From assembly GCF_000835495.1 (NCBI RefSeq), contig NW_015622543.1, positions 5,320,619 through 5,384,618 of the forward strand: DNA of 64,000 nucleotides, in the 5' to 3' direction. Source of the DNA: Cladophialophora immunda (lineage: Eukaryota > Ascomycota > Eurotiomycetes > Chaetothyriales > Herpotrichiellaceae). The notes under the pieces were generated by a model that was not told the DNA's origin, did not search any database, and worked only from the letters and a program-made list of their open reading frames with translations. This document shows, in pieces, positions 1 to 9,622 of the stretch. Numbering within the stretch: the first letter of the stretch is position 1; each line of letters starts with the position of its first letter. Position numbers and translations under genes: made by a program.

Positions 1-524
1 GAGTTTACCGTGCCCAAAAGCTCGAAATGTGGAAATTATTAGAGTCACAATCATCCACGATGTTGGTTGCCTCGACTTGATCGAACTGGCGTGGGTACTC
101 AAAGTGCCAAAACGGGTGTGTAGACAGCCTGGACTCATATGTAAGATCCTCCTATCTACCCAACGTCCTGATCAGTCAAACCTGTCACTGGTACAGCGCC
201 TAGAGTACATTTACGTATATCACTGTTTTACACTATAACCTTCACTCTTTGACAGTCGGAGGACTCCATCATAGTTAGGCGGGGCGCCACCATGCTTCTG
301 GCACATTCCCTGGCCCGGATTCTTAAGTTCTCTAGCAGTCTTCTTTGAAGAAATAGGAATAACATGGATATGTAGTCCTCCAAGAGATACGTAGATTAAT
401 AAAAGGCACGGTCTTCAACATGAAGGGCAAGCAAACGTTGATAAAAAGTATCCTCCGAGTCTCTGGCGCTACCCTAGAGCTAAAGCTTAACAACGACAAT
501 TCCACTGCATATTATATCACAATC
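1..524. other. Intergenic, no gene seen
   Basis: Only short ORFs with no recognisable motif or codon pattern. It lies at the 3' side of the minus-strand VOC gene and probably holds its 3' UTR. Confidence 0.5.
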
Positions 525-1124
525 CTACATAGCTTCCAAGCTAGGAAGTTCTCTCGGTCCTATCTCAGCTCGTTTCTTCAATTCGGACTCTGGCACCCCC
601 GCCTTGATCATTTCCAATAGCTCTTCTGCATCGAAATCAGTGCCAACTGGATTCTCGGCGAAGTAGCTACTGTTCATGAAATCGATGGCGGATTCGACAT
701 TGTCAAAATTGTCAACTTGGGTCTCGATCTTATTGCCGTCGGGGTCTTTGTAATAGATAGATGTTGTAGGGCCATGATTAACGCACCAGAATGGAGAGAT
801 GCCGAGGGCTTTTCGTTGTCGGTAGGCGAGAAGTAACGCCGGTAATGTAGGAAAGGTAAAAGCGATGTGCTCTAGTCCTGCGCTGGTCGGGGCTTTGGAA
901 TTCGTACCGGGTACTCTAATAATTGCGATACGATGGTGCTCGTCGTCGTATGTTATAAAGGATATGATATCATTGCCGTACGTGACCGTGCCTCCCAGAA
1001 AGTTTAGATAGAACTCGGTCATGCCCCTGAGATTGTTTGTGCGTAGGACAACGTGCGCCAGTGTATCAGGGCTTAAAACTTTGCCTCCAACGGAGCCAAA
1101 GTCAGCGAGTTGGATAGTATCCAT
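525..1124 (-). CDS. VOC/glyoxalase-fold protein, extradiol-dioxygenase-like
   Basis: Single-exon 199-residue protein of the vicinal oxygen chelate (VOC) superfamily. The sequence shows the typical metal-ligand pattern: His24 (LAHVVL), His86 (GLEHIAF) and Glu134 within YKDPDGNKIE, the 2-His-1-Glu set used by extradiol-type dioxygenases and glyoxalase-like proteins. The DPDGN turn before the Glu is a family hallmark. From the family, it would bind a divalent metal and act on a small catechol- or ketone-like substrate in the cytosol; the substrate cannot be read from the sequence. The C-terminal 50 residues are acidic and probably helical, beyond the VOC fold. It is isolated from the cluster starting at 7 kb by a pseudogene, a membrane protein and a repeat, so membership is uncertain. 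Confidence 0.8.
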   Translation of the reverse strand: MDTIQLADFGSVGGKVLSPDTLAHVVLRTNNLRGMTEFYLNFLGGTVTYGNDIISFITYDDEHHRIAIIRVPGTNSKAPTSAGLEHIAFTFPTLPALLLAYRQRKALGISPFWCVNHGPTTSIYYKDPDGNKIETQVDNFDNVESAIDFMNSSYFAENPVGTDFDAEELLEMIKAGVPESELKKRAEIGPRELPSLEAM

Positions 1125-3199
1125 ACGAGGACCGTGTCAAAGCGTTTCTTCTCGATACTCCCTGGTCGGGGCACTGCCCTGTGGACTTTTGATTTCTCTG
1201 GGAATTCAGCACCTTTTATGACGCTGTACCGGTGCTCAGACGGTCGGTACCACAGAATTTTACACTGAGTGAGTCTCCTGCATCGTGCCTATGCTTCGAA
1301 TCTTAGACACTGTGTGAAGATTGTCGGAAGATTTTCGAGGCCAATATATGTACCTTGACAGCTGCTGACCGGAGAATTGTCCAGGGCTTCTGTGCAAAAT
1401 TGCCCCGATGCGCCAAAATCGACCGATCCACCGGTCATTGGAAAAACTTCTCCATGTATTTGGCAGAAATGGTTACCATGCCGCTCGAATGGCCAGGAAT
1501 AGTGCCTCAATCCATTGCTTTTCAACAAAAGACAGAATATCGCGCCAGTCCTGGCGGACTATTAGGCACCTTAGTAGAAAAAGATAGCCTATCAGTGTAG
1601 GATCTCCGTACGTGATACAAATGCACTATCAAGGCGAGTCATCAAAATCAAGTCGTATACTCAGGTATTCAACGGCGACACTACAACTGGCCTTGACAAC
1701 CGTTTTTGGTTTGTGGCCAGCCGCTTTACTCAGGAATCAGGTGCCCTGGCTCAAACTTCGGCTCAGCCTGCTCAAGCCGCTGCTCACCCTCCTCATCCTT
1801 CTCATCACCGGTGCTCAGTCCCGTTTATAGGTCCCTGCTTCGCTTGGTAGGTGTATCTCTTCGAGTATGTGAAAGCTTTACGCGACCTTCAACGAGGGTA
1901 TAGCTTTAGGGCCTAGGGTTCGAAATTGGGACTCCTTGCAAAGACGGTGGACGCAATCTCTCACACTCCTGTTCCGTTTGCGTAAGATGTATCGCGCTTC
2001 CTATGTTGCCTCATACCCGAGCGACCCTTTCTCCTGATGACCATCCGAACGTTATGCATGTCGTGCCTTTTCTATCATTTAATCTGCTCTTTATCTCGGT
2101 CGTGCCTTCTCCCGTCTCCCTTTCACCCTGCCCCTCCTTTTCATTTCCATTTCACTTAAGCTCACAGATCCTTCCCCTTTCCCTTACATCCGCATTTACT
2201 ACGATCTCGTCATAACGGTCCGCTCGCAATGGGGAAAAAGTAAATCCCCAGCGAAACTCTTCGCAAAGCCAAAGAAAAGGGCGCTTGACGAGATACCGGC
2301 ATCGTTGATGGTAAACCGAGTTTCCGGAAAATTGTACCGGGAACGAAGAACAACTATGATAAACAGGTAAATCTCTGGAATGAGTGTGTGACTTAGTTCT
2401 TTGGTAGGAACATTCCACTGATAAGGCTCAATATATTTGTGCGAGACAACCCTGATGCCTCTCCGTACGACCTACGCTCACTGCAAGACTTTGCGAGGCA
2501 CATGGCAAACGCCATTGAGGATGCAGAAGGCAACAAGAAGGGCTGTGCAGACTGGCTGCCAATATCGTACACATCACACCAGTCAAAGCTTTAACTTTAT
2601 ACATCCAGAGTAGAATCTTAGGTGAACCCTCTAGGAAACAATGGCAAGAAGACGAGTGGCAAGGCAAAAAGCTGCGGGTACTTCAGCAGGCTTGACTGTC
2701 CTGATTGTCGTAAGAAGCCGCCACAGGGTCGAAAAGATCATGAAGCCGCGGGGCTTGGCGTCCACCTGTGACACTGGAATGGACGGATACGAAATGCGAG
2801 GTCAGATATGCCGCGAGTTTCAATGTAGAACGACTCTGCTTGCTGGCCCCTACAGATGGCGCCAATTTCAATTTTAATGGACAATAAAAGTGGCTTATGG
2901 CTTGCAGAAGGGACAGATGCCAGTCAGGTCTAGGAGAGATATGTTGGAAGTGTCTCGATCTTTCTGATTCACATCGGTCTGCAAAAGAAACTTTTCATCT
3001 GTAATTTGTCTTGTCCCGTACAAGAGAAGCAACGGAAGGTGATTAGTTGCATCCATCGTCAGGGGTACCAGCGTTGTGTCGTTTCCGTTAGGACGATGAA
3101 TACTCCTTGGACTGCCTGTTCGGGCGTTTGGAAGAGCTTCTGGAATCGAGCTAGGGTTCAATCGATGATGTGTCCGAGTCATCGAATTTAGCGGTAGAC
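1125..3199. other. Gene-poor stretch
   Basis: No convincing coding region. Around 1740-1810 there is a low-complexity run rich in GCTCA-like words. The rest shows scattered short ORFs on both strands. The left end carries the promoter of the minus-strand VOC gene. Decayed coding sequence downstream of the pseudogene at 3200-4020 may continue into this stretch with many stops. Confidence 0.4.
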
Positions 3200-4020
3200 A
3201 CATCGGTACGGCTGGTGTGGGGGCATTGGTGAAAGGTGTCAGACTCCTCCAAATGTAGACTCACTCCTAGAGCTGCACGTCTGGTCGAAATCCGGATGGA
3301 CAAGAACTGCAGGATCTTGACTGTCAGTAGGTCTTCCTTTTGCCTGTCTGATTGCCTCATCCCTCATTTCCTTGGCCTATTCGCTGAGATGCCTGTAGGC
3401 TCAGGCTACTTCTCGGAACGTTTGAACTGTATCAGTCATGGCAAAAGACCTCAGTTGATGCATATAGCATTCACGCTGAAGGCCCGGGATAGTTGGCCGG
3501 ATAAAATGGATGGTATATAGTTTCAGGGTTCCATCATGGTAGGTTGATGTGGTTGTGTGAGCGTTATTGTCGAAGCATGGTTCCTCCTGCCCGAATGCCT
3601 CTAAGCTATGCATACCTATCTCTCCCAAGGCTCCGTCGTAGCAAGCCTGCCTCTTTACCACGGCAGCTGAGCCATCCGGCCCTTTTACTGCGAGGAAGAA
3701 ATTTGGGGCTACAGGAAGGTCATCCTGCGTGGAAGGAATAATATGGTGTCTCAACTTAGCGCGTACACGTCGATTAAGCTGTTCCGGGCGCGCACCATGG
3801 TAAAGGTCAGGATTGCCAGGCACCAGGGTGCCGTCTGTGAGATGGTCGAGGTTTGTGAACGGGATTCCTCCCGCAACGTACTTGTGATCGGTGACATCTC
3901 CTTCAATAATCGGAATGACTGATGTTGTTACTTGTTTCTCTTTCGAAGCATGTGCATTGGCTCGTCTGAATTTATGAAAGTCTTCATCTGTGAACCTGGA
4001 TGACGAAAGAGAACGCCTCC
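3200..4020 (-). pseudogene. Decayed copy of a repeated ascomycete hypothetical gene
   Basis: On the minus strand one frame reads without interruption from about 4010 to 3401 and has coherent protein character, with segments such as KGPDGSAAVVKRQACYDG, YHDGTLKLY and QLRSFAMTDT. I believe these belong to an expanded ascomycete family of unknown function; this is from memory of the family style, not a search. There is no start codon: the frame runs back towards the C-terminal end of the membrane-protein gene that stops at 4027. Downstream of REVA the same frame continues in recognisable style (AKEMRDEAIRQAK) but is broken by a stop directly after REVA, a second about 8 codons on, and more after that. 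A truncated, mutated relic is the simplest reading. Confidence 0.6.
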
Positions 4021-4026
4021 GCAGTG

Positions 4027-5952
4027 CTAGTCTTCGAGTAATCTCGCTGCGGCCGATGGTGCAGATGCCAATCTTAGTGTTGGAATGCCTGTCCCACCGT
4101 ATCCCCCGGCGGTGGAGGCTGCGGACCCCTCGCTGAAGACGATGATAGTCTTTTCAAAAGCTGGATCGCTGGGAGATCCGTCCCACGGCTGGACGCTGGA
4201 CTCTCCATCCTGCTTGCCCTGTCTGTCCGGTGCGCAGACGATCTTATTGGCGATGGCCATTCCACCTGCTGAAGCCGCGGTAATGGTGCATTTGATATTT
4301 GTATAGTCGAACCGCGACAGGCCACTCCAAAATCTGGTTCTGATTAACTCCAAGAGGAACACAAGCACTATCGCGCCATTGAATGCCAAGGTGAAGTATA
4401 TCCAGATGTGTTTGCCAATGTGGACTGCCTGCCTTTGACCCACAACGACCGTTTCCTTGGTATCTTGTGCATTGAGTAGCTGTGAAGCTCCATAGGCGAC
4501 TAGTATGTCGTCAATCATCGCAGCGTAGGATTCTTCAACCGCAGCTAGCAACACGGAGTTGTCTTGCGTAGAAAACTTGTTCCGTTGAAATTCCATGTTG
4601 TACACATTGGATAGCAACGCATTGCCTAGGACGGAAGTATAGAACGAGTTGCTCATTCGGCCCAGGAGGTTGAGACTCTGAACCGTGCCGAATACCAGGT
4701 CACCGGTGGGCTCAAAATCCTCGGCTTCCGTGCCAGTTTCCGCCTCTTCGACCCGAACGGTTTTTGAGGTTATGTTAACGCGAACGTCGAAAATGGTCGG
4801 AGTGAATGTAATGGAGCATTGAGTCTGGTTGAAGCGGTCCAAATCCTTCTCTGAAGCTGCTATAACCACCATGTTATTTCCTTCGTAAGATCGCGCAGCC
4901 CAGGTCAACAGCGAGGGATTATTGTTGAGGCTCGCAAGACCAAAGTTCTCAACAGTTCCCGGAGGTTCGTTTGGTAACGCACCTGACAGGACATACCATG
5001 TATTCCCGCTATCGTTAGTCTCCACTGGTATCAGTGCAACGCCAGAGGAGCCGTTCTTCAGACACTCGACGTGAGTGCGGTATCCTAGTTCTTGATAGCT
5101 GTACGCGACAAGGGCATTGTAATTTGTGTTGAAGGTAGGTCCGGTTTGTCCTATCGAGGCCCCTACTCCGTAGGACCGCCCAGAGTATGCCCAGCTTACA
5201 CTGTCGATTTTCGAGTGCACTCGAGCAATGCTGACGTCTACAGTTGTTGCGGAGCCGGCGCTGGCAAGGAGGGGTCCTTGAAGTGCCGGTACAGGGCAAG
5301 TCGGGATGGTGCCTCGTAGATCGTGGATCTCAGTGCAGTTGTCCAGTATATTCCAGACTTGCATATCGTACTCCTTCGTGACATTGTTGTAAAGTGGGCG
5401 GATCTGGAACTGAGATGCCCATACTGAATGGGAGCGAGAACTGAACTGGGGAATTGAAATGATCCCAGTGAGCTGCGCATCCATGGCCAAGATGGGTGTC
5501 AGCGCACCTGCCCAAAGCGCCGAGGGAAGGCCTGTGAGGACTACCAAGACAGATATTGGCACGGAATAGCCCATGGGAAGGGTGTTGTCGAGTTTTGTCT
5601 GACTGATGGCTACCCACAATGACAGAGTCTCCAGAGACAACCTGCGTCCGGGCAAGAGAAGTCGAGTTGCCAACGCGAACAATTTCCTCAGTGCGTATAG
5701 CTGGAGCATAGCAAGAATTAGAGACAAGATTTGGACGACAACTTGGACAGCTGATCTGGAGTCTTGAACAAGGTCGAAGAAGTGGCCTTGATAGTGGTGG
5801 TTTCGTGTCGCGAATAGAGAAAGGGAAACTGCGGTCGTTGGGACAAGGGCAAGCCCCGGAAGCAACTTCTCACCCAGGGAAGTCGTCGAAAGCCTCGAAG
5901 CAGGTACCATTGGTATTGAGGTATAGACTGTTCGTGGACAGCATACCGGCAA
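4027..5952 (-). CDS. Fungal multi-pass membrane protein, unknown function
   Basis: Single-exon 641-residue protein. Hydrophobic segments lie near residues 29-48, 68-100 and 130-156, then a long polar domain of about 350 residues with several N-x-S/T sites, then one strong membrane span near residue 520 followed by a roughly 100-residue tail. This layout (N-terminal spans, large extracytoplasmic domain, C-terminal span, cytosolic tail) is common in a broad class of ascomycete hypothetical plasma-membrane proteins. I see no catalytic motif. It probably sits in the plasma membrane with its glycosylated domain outside. Its stop lies next to the pseudogene at 3200-4020. An earlier in-frame Met is not seen, so this start is used, though the first residues (MPVCCPRTVY) are untypical and a missing upstream exon is possible. 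Confidence 0.65.
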   Translation of the reverse strand: MPVCCPRTVYTSIPMVPASRLSTTSLGEKLLPGLALVPTTAVSLSLFATRNHHYQGHFFDLVQDSRSAVQVVVQILSLILAMLQLYALRKLFALATRLLLPGRRLSLETLSLWVAISQTKLDNTLPMGYSVPISVLVVLTGLPSALWAGALTPILAMDAQLTGIISIPQFSSRSHSVWASQFQIRPLYNNVTKEYDMQVWNILDNCTEIHDLRGTIPTCPVPALQGPLLASAGSATTVDVSIARVHSKIDSVSWAYSGRSYGVGASIGQTGPTFNTNYNALVAYSYQELGYRTHVECLKNGSSGVALIPVETNDSGNTWYVLSGALPNEPPGTVENFGLASLNNNPSLLTWAARSYEGNNMVVIAASEKDLDRFNQTQCSITFTPTIFDVRVNITSKTVRVEEAETGTEAEDFEPTGDLVFGTVQSLNLLGRMSNSFYTSVLGNALLSNVYNMEFQRNKFSTQDNSVLLAAVEESYAAMIDDILVAYGASQLLNAQDTKETVVVGQRQAVHIGKHIWIYFTLAFNGAIVLVFLLELIRTRFWSGLSRFDYTNIKCTITAASAGGMAIANKIVCAPDRQGKQDGESSVQPWDGSPSDPAFEKTIIVFSEGSAASTAGGYGGTGIPTLRLASAPSAAARLLED

Positions 5953-6259
5953 GCCCGAGCGACATGCCGCTCATATCACTTTGGCTGAGCATCGTCGTAG
6001 AGTCACTTGCAACCACTGCCCTGTGGCGGCCAGCAAACACTCCAGCCTGCCCCTCAGGCCATTGACTAGCTTATTTTGCACAGTTGAAACGAACAACAAA
6101 TTCTCTCAGGACTTGATGAAGCTTAGTATCACATTTCTCAGCAACTCAGCCTCAATAAAAAGAGGGGCCTTTACTGCATTTGGTGGCTACACCGAAGTCT
6201 GCCCCACCGGTCGCTGATCATTAGGTACCTCGATACTCGAGAAAAGGCTTAGCAGGCAA
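5953..6259. other. Intergenic, upstream of membrane-protein gene
   Basis: Presumed promoter of the minus-strand membrane-protein gene; no clear element recognised. Confidence 0.4.
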
Positions 6260-6560
6260 AAGCTTGGCCCGGAAAGCAGCCTCGTGAGTGCGCCAAGTAT
6301 AACCCGAGCGGGAGTGTCTGGAATATGGCCCTTCAAAGCTTTGAAACACAGAAACTGGGAACCCGGGGGCCAAGTTATGGGCCCCTTTTACGCACTCAGG
6401 GTTACATATGCTCAGGCTGCCCAGGGTAAGCCTCAGGGCTCGCTAAGCGGTGCTCAGGATCAAACAGCCACAGCTCAGAATGGCTTAGTCACGACTCACG
6501 TTAAGTGGCGAGATGCTCAGGTCTCGAAGAGGTCAAGATTCGCCGCTGAGTATTTTGGCT
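6260..6560 (+). repeat. Dispersed repeat, copy 1
   Basis: This segment is clearly related to 28890-29230 in the same orientation. Shared blocks include CTGGGAACCC, GGGGCCAAGTTATGGG, CCTCAGGGCTCGCTA, CACAGCTCAGAATRGC, ATGCTCAGGTC versus ACGCTCAGGTC, and GAGGTCAAGA followed by GCGGCTGAGTAT-like sequence. Copy 1 lacks about 15 bases before the last block. The word GCTCAGG recurs within it. It can be read as an open frame but has no recognisable domain, so it is probably non-coding mobile-element debris. Exact ends are uncertain. Confidence 0.8.
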
Positions 6561-7026
6561 TCTGGTGTGACTGCCGATGATTGAGCGGTTTATTCAAAAG
6601 ATTTTTCAGGATTTCCGTCATCTATCACTCTGTCTGTCTAGAAGCTTGTGAAGAAGAAGCGCTCACGGAGCTCGTAAAAAGGTTCTTGTTCAATGTTGAG
6701 AGACTTCAGCAGACTGAGTCTTGGCCAGGCTATATATGTCCATGACGGCTACCAGTCAATGGGCAAGCCCCTTTTGGGAAGTTATGCTTCATCTTGTGAG
6801 GCACAAAGGCTCGACCGCGTGGACCGTGCGAGTTCACAATTTAGGACTTGAGTTCATCACGGCAAGAATATTCATATGCAGGCTATTGATGTGGAATTCT
6901 CGGGTAGCTCGCTCCTATCTTATGGGTAGATAGCTTAACTGTCTAGCACTTCCGTGCTTCTATATAAGCAGGAGCCTAAAGCTCTCTATAAAGAGATATG
7001 TGAGTTTTTAGATAGTGTCACACCAA
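6561..7026. other. Intergenic between repeat copy 1 and transporter 3' end
   Basis: AT-rich, no gene recognised; may include more of the repeat element and the transporter 3' UTR. Confidence 0.4.
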
Positions 7027-9002
7027 TCAAGCAGATTCTGCTGACTTGAACGGCTGCTCATACTTCGCTGTCTCAACCATCTCTTCCACGGCCTTTCCGT
7101 CCGTCATTGTAGACATTTCAACCTGTACCTTATCGCCGAACGCAGCGTTTACTTCCTCCAGTGTCAACCCTTTCGTCTATTGAAGTCAGTCATTAGTCTC
7201 GTTGAGGAAAAAATGGGGGAAATGGTGCTTACTTCTGGAAAGAAGAAGCAAACAATGGGAAAGAAGAAGGCATTACAGCATATAAAGACAAAATTGAATT
7301 TCCAGGTGATTGCCTCCAACGCCATAGGTGCAGTCTGAGTGAAAATTATGGTGATGGCATTGGAGCAGAAGAGCCCCATAGCAAAGCCGATTGCTCTGTT
7401 CTTGGTGGGTAAGACTTCTGCTGCATACGCATATGGTGCCCCTGACACCGATCCGAAGAAGAAGATGAAAATCATCACTATTGCCACGCCTCCCTTTCCA
7501 AAGCCTACCAGCGAATGTTAGTTGCGGATGGCTCCGGTGTGATAGAATACTTACTCGATTCTCCGGTGGCTTGATATTTCGCAGTGCATCCTGCAAATAT
7601 GCCCAGGCATATGGAAAGGATAACGAAACTGCCAAGCAAGAGAAGTCGTCGCCCGATTCGATCAATCAAGAGCAGACCTACAAGGCATCCCACCGTCAAT
7701 ATGATCTGGAAAATCCCAGCCATCAGCAAGGTCTGCCGGGTGGAAAAGCCCAGATTTTGATATAATATTGACTGCTGAAGGTTAAATCCTGGCTCTCGCG
7801 TCCGCGAACACCATCAACGTACCTGGTAGACTTGGATAGTCTGGGCACCATTCGTCTGCAGCAGAGTTAAAGCCGCCACGGCAACCAAGATTCTTTTGGC
7901 TTCACGCTTATTGGTGAGCATGTGAAGCCAAGAAGAACTGGCTTTCTCTCTGGCCTCCTCCGCAAGCTGTGCGGATATCTGCAAGTACTCCTTTTCCCAG
8001 AATAGTGGATCTTTGTGGTTGTCATGCAACCTCTTCAGGACGGCTTGAGCTTCGGTATGCCTGTCTTGTGATATCACTAGTGAATGCGAAGACCCTTTGT
8101 CAGCATCCATGTCTTCGACCGTTGTATGACCTCTTGATGAGTCTCACTTACGCCACCGTGGGGAAAATGGGATGAAAAAGCACCCGATGATCAGAAATAT
8201 CGCTGGAAGCATCTGAAGAGCAATGGGAAAGCGCCTATTTGCCGTTAGAAAACCTCGACCCTTCTCACTGCTGGTCTTTGTCTTGTGCGCACCAAGAGAA
8301 CGTGACATTGGAAGAGAAGTTGCAGGCGAAGCCTACCCACGAAGCGAGGCCTCCTGCGCCAGAGAGAACCAGAAGTTGGAACGCGACCATGGCGCCACGT
8401 TCCGCCGGTGGTGCAATTTCGGACTGATACACATTGACCGTCGTCAGCATGATACCAGAGGCTGCCCCAGCAACAACCCGGCCGACAAAGAACACTGCCA
8501 TGTCTTGCGCCGCGGTTTGCATGATGGCGCCGACAAGACCTATCAGGCCACCAAGCTGTATAGATCTCTTTCTACCGAGCTTTTGAGCAATTATCGTGAT
8601 GATGATGAGTCCAACGACGACTCCTCCGAAGTAGCTCGACCCTATCGCGCTTTACAAGGAGTCTGTCAGCTCAAGCATGACTGCGATAGGGAATCGGATC
8701 TGGGTAGGGTATACCCCATAACAGTAGCACTGGGCCTGAAATAGTCTATGAATCCGGTCTGCGCGAACCTGTCACACGATTAGCCGTACTCTTTGAAATC
8801 TTCAGACAAGATTTTACGTTGAAGCGATAATCGCTGCATCATATCCGTACAGCATACTGCCGGACCCGGCCACCATGGCGCATCCCCAGTTGTACAGTCG
8901 GCCCATATCTGTAAGTTCAAACAGTATATTTTGTCGCTGTGTTCTTTGCCAATATCCAGTACCTAGTCTAGCCAATTGAAGTGTGATGGAAGCGTTGCTC
9001 AA
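7027..9002 (-). CDS. MFS sugar/H+ symporter family transporter
   Basis: Nine exons (9002-8963, 8908-8818, 8768-8715, 8649-8293, 8234-8152, 8076-7823, 7774-7555, 7504-7233, 7176-7027) join to 506 residues, normal for a 12-span sugar porter. Family signatures are present: GSMLYGYDAAIIAS in the first span, QKLGRKRS between spans 2 and 3, IPFSPRWLIS, DRIGRRLLLL, and the C-terminal PETKGLTLEEV formed across the last splice junction. All introns have GT..AG ends and phases match. The 13-codon first exon ends just before MGRLYNWG, a common start of shorter models. It would import a sugar or sugar-like/aromatic small molecule across the plasma membrane. As the leftmost gene of the P450 cluster it may bring in the substrate. 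The motif TTACTCCG lies about 90 bp upstream of the ATG. Confidence 0.9.
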
Positions 9003-9072
9003 ATGTTGGTCAACGCAAACGAGGTAGTTAGAGCAGGACTTGAACCAATCTTAGAAAAGATCATCACAGAGA

Positions 9073-9101
9073 GATATAAATATATTGGGCAAATTACTCC
9101 G
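9073..9101 (-). promoter_or_regulatory. Putative TATA-like element and TTACTCCG motif of the transporter gene
   Basis: Reading the minus strand, an AT-rich TATATTTATAT run lies about 75-85 bp before the transporter ATG. The plus-strand octamer TTACTCCG (9094-9101) lies just beyond it. The same octamer recurs before the SnoaL-like gene (14412) and the Zn2Cys6 gene (22121). The function is inferred from position and recurrence only. Confidence 0.35.
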
Positions 9102-9622
9102 AAGGGCATAAAATTGCTCCGTGTGTCAGTTGCAAAGCAAGAAATGGCTTGAATTTCCGACGACAGCCTTGTCCCGCGGGGATAAAAACTATGGTTTATA
9201 CCGACTTCTACTATGCAGCTCTCGTACCCGCATGGTAGGTGTAGGGTATGCAAGTGCTGTCCTTTCTCCAGATAGAGGGACTCAAGCATCTCAGCCAGTT
9301 CTTTCGTGCCTCCACAACAGGGAAAGTGAAGAACCACCATCGGTTGACCAGGCCGGACTTCATTGGAGTTTTGGATCCTCTGTTCTTCGCTGCCAGGTAT
9401 GGACACCTATCTGATTTTCTTTCGCATTCCCCAAGGAAGGTCTGAATGAAGCGAGTCCCATGACGCGTCTCGTACAATATTGCTGTAACCACAGAACCCG
9501 AGAATATCCCCTGCTCTGAAACTTCTGCCGTGAACGTAACCCTTGCTTCACGTCTTAAGCTCATGGTTCACGACTTTGTTTATCCAATGCAGAGGTCCTG
9601 TCGTTCATGTATATATATCCCA
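9102..9622. other. Intergenic between P450-1 3' end and transporter promoter
   Basis: No gene recognised; small overlapping ORFs only. Confidence 0.4.

Noticed and set aside
6284..6580. Repeat copy 1 read as a 98-residue protein gene
   Set aside because: The similarity to copy 2 is at DNA level with indels not in multiples that preserve a domain, and no domain is recognised.
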